The notes under the pieces: model-generated
Seen by the model: only the letters and a program-made list of their open reading frames with translations
What the model was told of the DNA's origin: nothing
The model's database searches: none
Assembly: GCA_951799405.1 (NCBI GenBank)
Contig: OX637333.1
Coordinates: forward strand, 15,623,960-15,687,959
DNA from: Agapetus fuscipes
Lineage: Eukaryota; Arthropoda; Insecta; Trichoptera; Glossosomatidae
Reading direction: 5' to 3'
Length of the DNA stretch: 64,000 bases
Part shown: positions 1 through 9,759 of the stretch, piece by piece
Position numbering within the stretch: the first letter of the stretch is position 1
How the letters are laid out: every line of letters begins with the position of its first letter
Program-made: the position numbers and the translations under genes

Positions 1-183
1 TACACACTATTATGCAAGTTACAAGAATTTATTAGAAAATGTTGTAAAGTCTTAACTAATTGATGTATATAACCTATTAATTAGACACATATTATATTTA
101 GCTTGAGTGATACACTTCAACTGAAAGAACATGCGGAGAAAAAGAGAACATAGGAGAAGGTGAGCTCAGTTAATACAGAGATA
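1..183. other. Sequence downstream of BEL/Pao polyprotein stop
   Basis: AT-rich sequence between the window edge and the stop codon of the minus-strand BEL/Pao polyprotein. The 3' LTR of that element should lie here or just left of the window, but I see neither a polypurine tract on the minus strand nor a TG...CA boundary, so I do not call an LTR. Confidence 0.4.
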
Positions 184-3100
184 TTAGAGTGGCTGTGGCA
201 TAGGTAGAGGACATATTTTCTGGATTGATCTTTTGACAATTCCAGATTCAGTTCTGATAGATACCACTCGAGTGAGACCGTCGGTTCCATTGTGCAATTG
301 GACTACCCTGCCTAAGTTCCATTTCAGAGGAGGTGTTGAGTCTTCCTTGAGAATGACTAAATCATCTTTTTGAACAGATGACGTGTTTGACTGGGTCCAT
401 TTGCTGCGAGTCTGAAGAGAATTCAAGTAATCGCTGGACCATCGGTTCCAAAAGCTCTGTAACATTTGTGTTAGTAATTGATAACGATTGAGAGCATTGG
501 TGTGAATTGTATGCAGATTGGGTTCAGGAAGAGAGAGTAGTGGTGCCCCTATTAAAAAATGACCAGGTGTCAATGGGAGATAATCCGTTGGGTCATTGGA
601 TAATTGTGATATGGGTCTGGAATTTAAACATGCTTCTATTTGAGTTAAAATGGTATACATCTCTTCAAAGTTGAGAATGTGATTTCCAATTGATTTTAAG
701 AGCAATGTTTTAGTGCTTTTTACTCCACTTTCCCATAATCCTCCTTGATGAGGACTTCTGGGAGGTATAAAGTGCCACGTTATTCCTTCTGCTGATGCCG
801 AATCATGCACTGAACTGTTTTGCAGCTTCAGTTGTTCCTGAAATGATTTTATTTCGGATTTGGCACCAACAAAATTGGTGCCATTGTCAGAGTAAATGTG
901 TAATGGTTTACCCCTACGAGCAATGAATCTTTTAAAGCAGTTCAGAAAAGAATTGGTGCTCAAATCTGACACCAGTTCTAAATGAATCGCTTTTGTTGAA
1001 AAACAAATGAATACGGCTATATAGCTCTTATAGATTGTTTTGCTTCTGGGATTCCTGTCTCTGGACTGGAGCGGCCCAGCGTAGTCAATTCCAACGACGC
1101 TAAATGGTCGTGATGGATTGACTCTGGTGGAAGGCAGTTGGCCCATTAATTGGGTCGCAGTTTTTGGACTATACCTGAAACATACAGTACATTCCTTAAT
1201 TATTTTTTTTACTAGACTGCGCGCGGAAATTATCCAATATTCCCAGCGAATGAATGCAAGTAAAGATTGAGTTCCCGTGTGAAGCATTTTACGATGGTAA
1301 TACTTCACAATGAGATGAGTTAGTGGATGTTTGGAGTCCAGTATGAGAGGATGTTTGTTATCCTCTGAAATCATAGCATGATTCAATCTTCCTCCAACTC
1401 TTAATAGGTTGTTGGAATCAATAAACGGATCTAATGATATTAGTTTACTGCCGTTTGGCACTTGGTGGTGTTTCTGCAGTTTTGCTATGTCGGATGCGAA
1501 GCTATCTGATTGTGATACTCTCACCAGGGAGGTGATTGCAGTTTTTATTTCTATTGTAGTTAGAGGTCCACGTATCCTTGTTTTAAACCGTAACATATAG
1601 GCAGTGACTCTAAACAGTCTTGAAAATGTAGAAAACCTGTGGAAAATGAAACCATCATTGGGAGATTCAGTAGCAAGAAAGATTTTTTTAACTGTTCTTG
1701 TTTCTGGAATGTTAGCCATTTGTAATGGCGATGAGTTTGGCCAATTGGAGATTGGTTGCGTTAACCATTCCGGACCATTCCACCATAATGTTTCAGTTCT
1801 TAATTCTGTAGGATCTAATCCTCTTGAAATTAAGTCCGCAGGGTTGTCCTTTGACTTAACATGGCCCCATTTGGCAGATACTGAGATACCTTGTATTTCA
1901 GCAACTCGATTGGCCACGAACTGCGTCCAACGGTATGGTTGGCCTGTAATCCATGCCAGTGCTATGCTTGAGTCAGTCCAAAGGTAAGCTTGGCTTAACT
2001 TTATATTGATGGTGTCGATGACACGCTTATATAAGTTTGATAACAATAATGACGCACACAATTCTAAGCGAGGTAAGCATATTTGCTTCAAAGGAGCAAC
2101 CTTTGATTTTGCACAAAGTAAATGAGAAGAATATTTATCGCTAGAGGGATTATAAGTTACTAGATAGAGGCAAGCTCCATAAGCCTTTTCAGATGCGTCT
2201 GCAAACCCATGAATAGTTATCGTGGGGTTAACGCATGTTGACAATACATGTCGTTCCCTCTTAATAGACTCCGTTAGGTTGAATTGGTTGGAAAATTTAA
2301 TCCATTCATCCTTGGTGTTGGTTGACAATTCATCATCCCAACCTAGAGACTCTTGCCATAATCGTTGCATAAATATTTTTGTTGTTATAACAATTGGTGC
2401 TAACAAACCCAGCGGATCAAAAATCTTTGATACCGTTGATAGAATGGAGCGTTTGGTGATGGCGTTACAACAATCGATTTTTAGATTGAAATTGAATACG
2501 TCGTTAGTAGGTTGCCATTGTAAACCCAATGTTTTTGAACAGTCTGGATTACCAAATGTTACTTGATTGTATTCCTGCTTAGGTTCAGGAAAGTTTGTAA
2601 TCCATTTGCGCAGTGACATGCCAGCGTCTTGAAATATTTGAAGTAACAGAACTTGAAGAGATTCTAATGTTTGTAAATCGTCGTGGCCTGTTATTAGGTC
2701 ATCAACATACATGTCTGTTTTTATTATATTTGAAGCTAATGGATGCTGTTCAGCATTTAACTGAGATAATTGTATAATACATCGTGTTGCTAAATATGGT
2801 GCTGATGCAGTGCCATAAGTTACCGTATTTAATTGGTATTCCTCAATTAATCTCGTTTTTTTATTTCTCCAAAGAATTCTTTGCAGTTTACTTTCATCGG
2901 GCGCTACTTTTATTTGCCGGTACATCTTTTCAACATCGGCAGTCATTACCCATTTATGAGTACGAAATCTTAGGAGGATACTAAAAATATCATGTTGGAC
3001 TGTGGGTCCTACCATGAGAATGTCATTGAGGGAGAGCCCAGACGTTGTTTTTGAGCTCCCGTTAAATACTACACGTAATTTAGTAGTGGTAGAATTTTCC

Positions 3101-5175
3101 TTCATCACTGCGTGATGAGGAAAATAAAACGGATTATATCCACTTGGTGTATGTGCGATGGACATATGCCCCAACTGAATATACTCGTCTATGAACTGGT
3201 CGTAGAGTTCAGCATGGTGTGAATTATGACTCAGTTTCCTTTCAATGCTTATTAAACATTTTAAAGCTTTATTGTATGATTCACCCAAAACATTTGGATC
3301 AGTTTTAAAACCCAATTGAACTTGAAACCTCCCATCTTCAACCCGAGTGGTAGTTGAAGAGAACAGTTCTTCAAATGCCTGTTCCTCTAAGGATAAGTGT
3401 GTGGGTTCGTTACAAATTGATTCTACCTTCCAAAACTTCTCCACTGCCTTGGATAGTGCAATAGTCCCTCTGCTGGCTGAGTCCGACGTCCTCTGGAGAG
3501 ATGTTGCGACAGTGGTAAGCATGGAGATTAAAGGAGCCTGCAAAGGTGCTTGCCCTGCAGCTAAATATCCCAGTTTGGAATGAAAATAATTGATGTTTCC
3601 TTGTTTTACTGATGGTTTGTCCGTACTCAGGATCCTCCAGAAGACGTCCGCTCCTAACAGCATTGAGACTGGAGCAGCAGTGGAGAAGTTCGGATCTGCT
3701 AGACGCTTCCTCGGAAAAGGAACTGCAACCCTGAAACAGTTTTGAGGGGTGTCTGAGGTTATTGATTTAACAACTAGACATGAAACATTCAATTTATAAT
3801 TGGTGGTTCGTGAGGCAAAAAGTGTTTTAGTTGCTTCAGTAATTGCAACAGTGGTTTGATGGATCCCTTTAATCGGTGAATTGATTTTTGATATTGGTAA
3901 TCCTAGTTCTAATGCAAGGCTCTTAGTGATAAAATTAGCCTGTGATCCGTTATCCAGAATGGCTCTAACTGGAACCTTGAGTCCATTCTTTCCAATAATG
4001 TTAACGATGGCAGTTGTTAACAATGATTCATCTGCCATTTTGGTAGCAGTAAGTGCTACTTGTGGTGATTCCATATGCAACATGGAGTGATGTTTCTTAT
4101 TGCAGTGCATACAGGTGAACTTTGAGTAACAGTTGTTGTTTTGATGACCTTTGGTCAAGCAATTTTTGCACATGTTATGCTCACGAACAAATTTATTTCG
4201 TTCGTTAATTAATAATTTTTGGAACCTGTGACATTTGTCTAATCTGTGGTTCTCCTTGCATAAGATACATGCATGTTTACTAGCTACAAGTACCTTCTTG
4301 GTACTTGTTTTGTACATAGGTGTGACATGTTGAGCAGCTATTTCCAAATGCTGTGCTTTGTCATTGATGAACGCAATAAATTCGGTTAATGAACCAGAAC
4401 CCATCCGTTCCCATTCTGCCACCATGGTGTGGTCAAAATGTTTTATAAAATGATAAATTAGGAGAGTATCCCAATTATGTGTTTGTATCCCTAAGGCCTT
4501 GATGGCGCTTAAGTTTGCTGTCAAGGCATCTGCAAAATATATCAATTGATTGACACTATTTGGTATCACTTTTAATTTATAAATCTGGTCAAGATGAGCT
4601 TTCAAAATCAGTGAGGTATTTTCAAAACGTTTTTTCAGCAACTGTAACGCTGCTTGGTAGTTGTCATCGGACAACTGAAATTGTTCAACAACCGTCGCAG
4701 CCCTTCCCGTTAATGCGCCTTTGAGGTGCATGAATTTTTCTATGCTGCTAAGTTTTTGGTTTGAATCAACTAGAGCAATAAAAGTGTCTCTAAATGTGAT
4801 CCAGTTATCATAATTCCCACTGAATTTGGGAATTTCAAGGCGCTCTAATTGAATGTTCTGCACATGGTTGTGCGGAGCACTTGTAGAATTGATAGGTTGC
4901 ATTTTTTTTAATAAACTTTCGTAGGTAGCTATTAAAGTCATAATTTTGTGCTCCACCTTCTGCCCACGTGCAATTAATGGCTCATCATTAGCAAATTGCG
5001 CACAATCTTGATCATACAAATTATTAAATCTATGAGCTAGATTTTTTAGTTGTTCCAGCTTCACTTCCAGGAATATGCCTTCCTGGTAGTCCGCGCTGGT
5101 ACCCTGAGTTGGCTCGGTGTCAAACACCTTCAGACGTGCTGGCATGGTTTGCACCCATGCCGCAAATGAAGTCAT
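184..5175 (-). CDS. BEL/Pao retrotransposon Gag-Pol polyprotein
   Basis: A single 1663-residue open frame in the canonical BEL/Pao order. The Gag part (about residues 110-270) reads as the DUF1759 family. Two zinc-knuckle clusters (CILC...C and CKNC...CMHCNKKHH) lie at about 302-375. An aspartic protease of the DUF1758 type has its active site ILDNGSQ near 405. Reverse transcriptase follows with the catalytic YVDD box near 822, then an RNase H-like region around 1000-1140. The integrase has an H2C2 zinc site near 1300-1330 and a D,D,E core with GIDYAG near 1362, SDNGTNF near 1430 and LWESG near 1480. The last 100 residues match the DUF5641 tail. The product would be cut into capsid, protease, RT and integrase, copying its RNA in a cytoplasmic particle before nuclear integration. 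No stop or frameshift interrupts it, so the copy looks young. The start is the first ATG of the open frame; a 134-bp tandem array lies just upstream. LTRs were not found. Confidence 0.93.
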   Translation of the reverse strand: MTSFAAWVQTMPARLKVFDTEPTQGTSADYQEGIFLEVKLEQLKNLAHRFNNLYDQDCAQFANDEPLIARGQKVEHKIMTLIATYESLLKKMQPINSTSAPHNHVQNIQLERLEIPKFSGNYDNWITFRDTFIALVDSNQKLSSIEKFMHLKGALTGRAATVVEQFQLSDDNYQAALQLLKKRFENTSLILKAHLDQIYKLKVIPNSVNQLIYFADALTANLSAIKALGIQTHNWDTLLIYHFIKHFDHTMVAEWERMGSGSLTEFIAFINDKAQHLEIAAQHVTPMYKTSTKKVLVASKHACILCKENHRLDKCHRFQKLLINERNKFVREHNMCKNCLTKGHQNNNCYSKFTCMHCNKKHHSMLHMESPQVALTATKMADESLLTTAIVNIIGKNGLKVPVRAILDNGSQANFITKSLALELGLPISKINSPIKGIHQTTVAITEATKTLFASRTTNYKLNVSCLVVKSITSDTPQNCFRVAVPFPRKRLADPNFSTAAPVSMLLGADVFWRILSTDKPSVKQGNINYFHSKLGYLAAGQAPLQAPLISMLTTVATSLQRTSDSASRGTIALSKAVEKFWKVESICNEPTHLSLEEQAFEELFSSTTTRVEDGRFQVQLGFKTDPNVLGESYNKALKCLISIERKLSHNSHHAELYDQFIDEYIQLGHMSIAHTPSGYNPFYFPHHAVMKENSTTTKLRVVFNGSSKTTSGLSLNDILMVGPTVQHDIFSILLRFRTHKWVMTADVEKMYRQIKVAPDESKLQRILWRNKKTRLIEEYQLNTVTYGTASAPYLATRCIIQLSQLNAEQHPLASNIIKTDMYVDDLITGHDDLQTLESLQVLLLQIFQDAGMSLRKWITNFPEPKQEYNQVTFGNPDCSKTLGLQWQPTNDVFNFNLKIDCCNAITKRSILSTVSKIFDPLGLLAPIVITTKIFMQRLWQESLGWDDELSTNTKDEWIKFSNQFNLTESIKRERHVLSTCVNPTITIHGFADASEKAYGACLYLVTYNPSSDKYSSHLLCAKSKVAPLKQICLPRLELCASLLLSNLYKRVIDTINIKLSQAYLWTDSSIALAWITGQPYRWTQFVANRVAEIQGISVSAKWGHVKSKDNPADLISRGLDPTELRTETLWWNGPEWLTQPISNWPNSSPLQMANIPETRTVKKIFLATESPNDGFIFHRFSTFSRLFRVTAYMLRFKTRIRGPLTTIEIKTAITSLVRVSQSDSFASDIAKLQKHHQVPNGSKLISLDPFIDSNNLLRVGGRLNHAMISEDNKHPLILDSKHPLTHLIVKYYHRKMLHTGTQSLLAFIRWEYWIISARSLVKKIIKECTVCFRYSPKTATQLMGQLPSTRVNPSRPFSVVGIDYAGPLQSRDRNPRSKTIYKSYIAVFICFSTKAIHLELVSDLSTNSFLNCFKRFIARRGKPLHIYSDNGTNFVGAKSEIKSFQEQLKLQNSSVHDSASAEGITWHFIPPRSPHQGGLWESGVKSTKTLLLKSIGNHILNFEEMYTILTQIEACLNSRPISQLSNDPTDYLPLTPGHFLIGAPLLSLPEPNLHTIHTNALNRYQLLTQMLQSFWNRWSSDYLNSLQTRSKWTQSNTSSVQKDDLVILKEDSTPPLKWNLGRVVQLHNGTDGLTRVVSIRTESGIVKRSIQKICPLPMPQPL

Positions 5176-5270
5176 TTTTAAAGTGATCTAAATTGACTTA
5201 TCTGTTTGAAGATGGTGGATGTTGCTCCTCAGCTGCACGATTTGTGTCGTGCCTTGTGATCAGCGTCCGA

Positions 5271-5806
5271 AATCCAGAATCCTGGTGTGCGGGATCCTGG
5301 CGTTGTTGTGTTCGGGATATCCTGGCGTGCGGGATATCCTGACGGTTGGGTGCTGCGCCTCTGTTACACGAACATGTGCCGTGCGTTGAGTCAATCAGCT
5401 CCGCAATCCAGAATCCTGGTGTGCGGGATCCTGGCGTTGTTGTGTTCGGGATATCCTGGCGTGCGGGATATCCTGACGGTTGGGTGCTGCGCCTCTGTTA
5501 CACGAACTTGTGCCGTGCGTTGAGTCGATCAGCTCCGCAATCCAGAATCCTAGCGTGCGGGATCCTGGCGTTGGTGTGTTCGGGATATCCTAGCGTGCGG
5601 GATATCCTGACGGTTGGGTGCTGCGCCTCTGTTACACGAACTTGTGCCGTGCGTTGAGTCGATCAGCTCCGCAATCCAGAATCCTAGCGTGCGGGATCCT
5701 GGCGTTGGTGTGTTCGGGATATCCTAGCGTGCGGGATATCCTGACGGTTGGGTGCTGCGCCTCTGTTACACGAACTTGTGCCGTGCGTTGAGTCGATCAG
5801 CTCCGC
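5271..5806. repeat. 134-bp tandem repeat, four copies, in the BEL leader
   Basis: The phrase AATCCAGAATCC recurs at 5271, 5405, 5539 and 5673, and the register breaks at 5807, giving four near-identical 134-bp units. Each unit contains smaller echoes of GGGATCCTGG and GGGATATCCTG. The array begins about 95 bp upstream of the start codon of the minus-strand BEL/Pao polyprotein, so it probably sits in that element's untranslated leader or LTR. The GC content is well above the surroundings. Confidence 0.9.
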
Positions 5807-5930
5807 AATTTTTACGTACTTTTTGAAAAATACGGCTTCCTTCCTGCTATGGTGAAACGTGGATTTACGCATCCATCATCCATCCGACAAGATTGATCTT
5901 GATGGCTTATGCGATGTCTGATGCGCTCCT

Positions 5931-6068
5931 TCTCACGTGTACTCACGCAGATGTCCGGTGAAGATGGACCATGGAGAAGATTTGATCCGTGAGGTGGACC
6001 TTAAAGGTGGACCTGCGTGAGTACACGTGAGAAGCATGGAGAAGATTTGATCCGTGAGGTGGACCTTG
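5931..6068. repeat. Interleaved 22-bp inverted and 32-bp direct repeats
   Basis: A 22-bp segment, CTTCTCACGTGTACTCACGC plus AG, ends at 5950 and reappears as its exact reverse complement at 6013-6034. Between and beyond the arms, a roughly 32-bp phrase starting ATGGAGAAGATTTGATCCG occurs twice in direct orientation (about 5970 and 6037). This suggests a local duplication with inversion. It may belong to the 5' LTR side of the BEL element, but no LTR boundary could be fixed. Confidence 0.7.
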
Positions 6069-6404
6069 GCGAAGTTGTTGATCGGTCAGGAGATTTGTAT
6101 GGCTGGTTCTCGAAGGTGTTGGTTTTATTAAAATTCCAGATGGTTATTTTGAGCGGAGATTTATTTAGATTTTTACGATATAAATTTGGAAGACAATTTT
6201 GTGTTGTTTCACTTTGACAGACAAGTAGGAAGTAAGAAAAACAGTGCATGAAACTTAATAAAGACAAAATTACAGTAATACCAACTCTTAGGAATATAAA
6301 TTGTTGGTTGTTACCTACCACTTAAATGCTAACAAAAAAGGTTATCTGAAATGCATATAGATGGCAATGCCTTTATTTTTTCCATGTCAAAATATTTGAC
6401 AAAG

Positions 6405-6660
6405 ACCGACTGACAAAAAGAGTGTATAAAAGGGAATGTAATAGGTAAGCGTGGAAGGGGAAGACCTAGGAAACAATGGATTGATCAGATAAATGAGATT
6501 GCGAATGAATGGAATTTACAGAGTGGAAACAAGAGAAGAGCATGCATGAAAAGAGTGATGAAATTAGATGAGATGAAAGAAGTATGCAAGGACAGAGTCA
6601 AGTGGAGGCACTTGTGTGGAGGTACTGGCCACCCCTAGAGGAAAGGCGGCAGAATACAAG
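6405..6660 (+). pseudogene. RTE-like LINE, 3'-terminal ORF fragment
   Basis: Translation across one frameshift gives a basic tail with the GRPRKQWID motif and the run RRACMKRVMKLDEMKEVCKD. That is typical of the C-terminal end of endonuclease-reverse transcriptase LINE proteins. The same tail occurs elsewhere in this window (26236-26345 minus, 40335-40435 plus). The copy is 5' truncated and ends near an AAGACAAG-type simple tail. It is a dead fragment. Confidence 0.7.
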
Positions 6661-6688
6661 ACAAGACAAGATTATTTATTTTAATTAA

Positions 6689-6769
6689 GTCAAACAGTTT
6701 TCGCCTAAAAAGGCATCCTCAGGACATTGATTGTCCTGAGGATGCCTTTTTAGGCGAAAACTGTTTGAC
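6689..6769. repeat. Perfect 38-bp inverted repeat with 5-nt loop
   Basis: Positions 6689-6726 and 6732-6769 are exact reverse complements over all 38 bases, separated only by TTGAT. A transcript would fold into a long perfect hairpin. No coding frame, target duplication or transposon end explains it. It follows a LINE 3' end directly. Confidence 0.95.
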
Positions 6770-6869
6770 ATATGTAAAATAAAATAATAAAAAAGTGAAT
6801 TAAAACAGTATATTATTTATTTGATTAATTATACAATGGACTTTCACTGTGTAAACCACCAAACCCTGA

Positions 6870-6950
6870 AAAATATTACACGTGTTTGTTTGTGAGCATG
6901 CATTTGGTATAAGCTCTGAATGTTATATATCTTTGCAACTTAGATTATAC
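6870..6950 (-). mobile_element. Helitron-like element, degraded 5' fragment
   Basis: The minus strand reads ATCTAAGTTGCAAAGATA and runs on to a GCATGC-rich segment. This is the head of the Helitron-like family that recurs more than fifteen times in this window. Only about 80 bp survive. Confidence 0.5.
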
Positions 6951-7145
6951 AAAAATATAGAGTGAGCGCAGTAAAAGAGGAACGATTGAAGAGTTCCATT
7001 CGTGTTTTGAAAAAGATTAATTTCTGTATGTTGCGCAGGTGGAACTAGGAAAAAGCGGGAAAACAAATGCTTGCAAATTATTTGTAATATCTTTTAATAA
7101 AAATATATTACAAATATTCCAACACGGACAACAAAGTAAAAAAGA

Positions 7146-7440
7146 GTGTTTTTTCGAACAAAACAACAAGGAGCGATCATCTCTAAAACAAGTTCGTATC
7201 CTTGGCACCCCATGACTCCCACAATGCACAAAGTGTATGTTTATAGCACAGTAATTTTATCAACAGCCTTGCTACCCATTGGACAACTGAGTGAAGAAGC
7301 AGGAGAGGCCCTTGACAATCATTTTAGAACGTATCGTCAAGACTTCATATGAAATTTTTCACTTGAGTTGTCACGCATTATTTTAATCAAGTCACACTGA
7401 ATAGACTCTTGCTAGGTTCCGATCCTTTGCTTAGTGGCGG
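7146..7440 (+). pseudogene. Decayed fragment of a multicopy arthropod protein
   Basis: An open stretch ends in LLPIGQLSEEAGEALDNHFR, and after a stop and a frame change continues with LLGSDPLLS. As far as I remember, this phrase order belongs to an unnamed protein family present in many copies in arthropod genomes, probably carried by mobile DNA. I cannot name the family or give it a function. The stop at about 7350 and the frame change show that it is dead. There is no clear splice site. Confidence 0.35.
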
Positions 7441-8385
7441 AAGGACTATTAAAAAACAAAATAAGTACATTTTTATGTAAAACCATTGAAATGTTGTTGC
7501 CTTTAGAGGCATACAATAGAAAAAGTTCGGGTGAAAAAGATTTCGAAAATGTGACTCTAGCAAAGTATATTTTTACACTTACTATTCAACATTTGTTTCT
7601 ATAATGTTCAATTATTGGTTTTCAAATGTGTATATACTCGTAAGATATAAATTTAAGATGTCAATGTATAATATGGCCAATACTGATTTGTACTATAAAT
7701 TTATGGCTTTTTAAAACTTAGGATATGCTTATATCAGTACTCGTAAAGTATAATCCAATAATATTTGTATTTTTTTTTGTTTCAAGGTAGTAAATAATGT
7801 TTTATATGCTAAATTCATGTTATTTTATTTAATTGCATTAGTTTCGACCTATTTATGCACAAAAATAATTTTGGCCGCCCAGATCGCGGAAATACCAGTG
7901 TGTGCGGCGGTCATTCAACAGTCAGATTATAGATTTCCCGTTATGATGAAGTTACATTTTAGTCTTAAAACTTTTAGGTGAATGCCGAGTTAAGTAAATA
8001 TGTATAATATTACAATTTTGAATATACACTGTTTATAATATTTTTCGTGTGAGCGTTTTTCGTGAATGAAACAGAAATAAAACTTGGGGTTGTCAATGAA
8101 GAAGAATGCATGATAAAAAGCATTAATTTTGGGAAACGTAGCTTAACGGATTAACTCCTTGTAATAATGCTATAGTTCCGCTTGTATTGAATGATATAAC
8201 GCAACTAAGCTACACATATAGTGTAACTTTTTACTTGCATTGTCCCCGAAGGGGTGGCATGTGGCGATGCGGGACCTATTTTATTTTTACAGGTAAGGGG
8301 GCCGGCCTTACACCAACCAATTTATTTGAAGCGGGGGTCTCCCAGCTCGCGGGGGGACTGGTTCTCATTTATTGTGAAGGCTGAG
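7441..8385. other. AT-rich spacer, no gene seen
   Basis: No coding frame, LTR boundary or known repeat head could be supported here. The stretch 8250-8400 is less AT-rich and runs into the tRNA-like cluster. Confidence 0.4.
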
Positions 8386-8455
8386 TAAGCCTTGAGATCT
8401 AACCCTTGCTCTCGGTATGGAATGCAAGCATTCTACTAATTGAGCCATCAAACTT
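8386..8455 (-). tRNA. tRNA-like relic (A and B boxes)
   Basis: The minus strand contains TGGCTCAATTAGTAG, a good match to a tRNA D-arm/A box. A CTTGC...GCAAG stem follows in the anticodon position and GGTTAGATCTC in the B-box position. The loop is too long and the acceptor stem does not close, so this is a pseudo-tRNA or the head of a SINE, not a working gene. Confidence 0.45.
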
Positions 8456-8520
8456 TTTACGAGCTTGATCGTCGTCGCTACTGAGCGCCAAATCTCAAGC
8501 AAGACCCAGTTGCTGTAAGG

Positions 8521-8573
8521 CTGGATGGACCTTCCCATTCAGAGTCCGAAGTGCTACCACTGAACTATGTACG
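8521..8573 (-). tRNA. tRNA-Gln(CUG)-like relic
   Basis: The minus strand reads TAGTTCAGTGGTAGCAC (A box), then GGACTCTGAAT, which is the anticodon-loop context of tRNA-Gln with anticodon CTG, then a weak B box GGTCCATCC. The T arm and acceptor stem are degraded. It is the middle of three tRNA-like units on one strand. Confidence 0.45.
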
Positions 8574-8660
8574 TACCGAACTTAATAATTAACACTAACA
8601 GCGCCACATATAGTGGTCATATTTGATATATAGGTAAACGTATTTCTCTAAACCAAGTAT

Positions 8661-8735
8661 GTGTTCCGCCGGGAATCGAACTCACGATTTTTAAATTATC
8701 TTTGAGCATGTAGCTTTAGCCACTATACTACAGAC
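8661..8735 (-). tRNA. tRNA-like relic of tRNA length
   Basis: A 75-nt minus-strand unit has an A-box-like TAGTGGCTAAAGC and a strong B box GAGTTCGATTCCC. The acceptor ends pair only at a few positions and the anticodon arm is not resolvable. It is probably a tRNA pseudogene or SINE head. Confidence 0.45.
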
Positions 8736-8763
8736 TTGTTGAATCCAAATATAGATCATCTCG

Positions 8764-9312
8764 TTGAACATTTAGTTGGTACTGGACATTTAGTTGGTAG
8801 AAATTCTTTTGATGGACATTTTATCGGTGGACATTTTGACGGTGGACATTTTGTCGGTGGACATTTTGTCGGTGGACATTATGCCGGTGGACATTATGTC
8901 GGTGGACATTTTGTCGGTGGACATTTTGTCGGTGGACATTTTGTCGGTGGACATTTGGTCGGTGGACATTTTGTCGGTGGACATTTTGTCGGTGGACATA
9001 ATGTCGGTGGACATTTTGTCGCGTGGACATTTTGTCGGGTGGACATTTTGTCGGTGGACATTGTATCGGTGGACATTATGTCGGTGGACATTCTGTCGGT
9101 GGACATTCTGTCGGTGGACATTTGGTCGGGTGGACATTTTGTCGGGGGGACATTCTGTCCGTGGACATTCTGTCGGTGGACATTCTGTCGGTGGACATTC
9201 TGTCGGTGGACATTCTGTCGGTGGACATTCTGTCGGGTGGACATTTCGTCGGGGGGACATTTTGTCCGTGAACATTATGTCGGTGGACATTCTGTCAATG
9301 GACATTTTGTCG
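8764..9312. repeat. 15-bp minisatellite, about 36 units
   Basis: The unit GGTGGACATTTTGTC repeats with few changes, mostly TTTTG/TTCTG/TTATG swaps and occasional one-base insertions. The period is a multiple of three, so long open frames appear on both strands; these are by-products, not genes. On the minus strand each unit reads Asp-Lys-Met-Ser-Thr, and the array continues directly from the reading frame of the adjacent LINE fragment. Confidence 0.93.
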
Positions 9313-9740
9313 TGACACCCTCTCCAGTAACGTCTTCTGTTTCTACCCCATCGCACGACATCCTCGACATCACAGATCCTTCGAATTTCGGAATTTCGTA
9401 TTCTGTCTCGCATGGTCAATCCTGCGATAGGGCGGAGAGTTTTCATTTCGGTGGTTCGTAGGACACTCTTCGTTATCGTGGTGTCGGCTCTGGTTTCGAT
9501 ACCGTATGTCATTATCGGTCTAACGCAGGTCTTGCATATCTTCATTTTACTTTCTTTCAGCATGTGTTCGTTTCTCCATACAGTAGTACGCAAGCATCCA
9601 GCTACAACGGCAGCTTTATTCGCTTGTTCCGAGACTTCTTCGTAAAGGTCACTACTAAAGGCCTCGATCTAACAACAATAATTCAACAGTTTGTGGTTCC
9701 TCCTTATAAAGGACACACGTCTCTTGAGGACGTCGGATAT
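9313..9740 (-). pseudogene. LINE reverse-transcriptase C-terminal fragment
   Basis: The minus strand is open from about 9683 and encodes ANKAAVVAGCL, then VWRNEHM, KICKTCVRPIMTYGIETRA and later IRRICDVEDVVRWGRNRRR. This is the thumb and C-terminal region characteristic of insect endonuclease-reverse transcriptase LINEs. A stop lies just upstream (TAG before ATCGAGGCC), and the catalytic RT core is absent. The frame runs into the 15-bp minisatellite where relatives have a His-Val-Asp-Arg-Met-like segment. It is a 5'-truncated, inactive copy. Confidence 0.8.
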
Positions 9741-9759
9741 GACTCCGACGAAACATAGA

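Noticed and set aside
5271..5806. CRISPR-like array
   Set aside because: The units are contiguous 134-bp tandem copies with no unique spacers, in a eukaryotic context.
5807..6400. 5' LTR of the first BEL/Pao element
   Set aside because: No TG...CA boundary or primer binding site could be placed, and no matching 3' LTR is in the window.
8736..9593. Long ORFs on both strands as repetitive proteins
   Set aside because: They exist because the 15-bp unit length is a multiple of three and lacks stops in several frames; the frames shift at one-base insertions.
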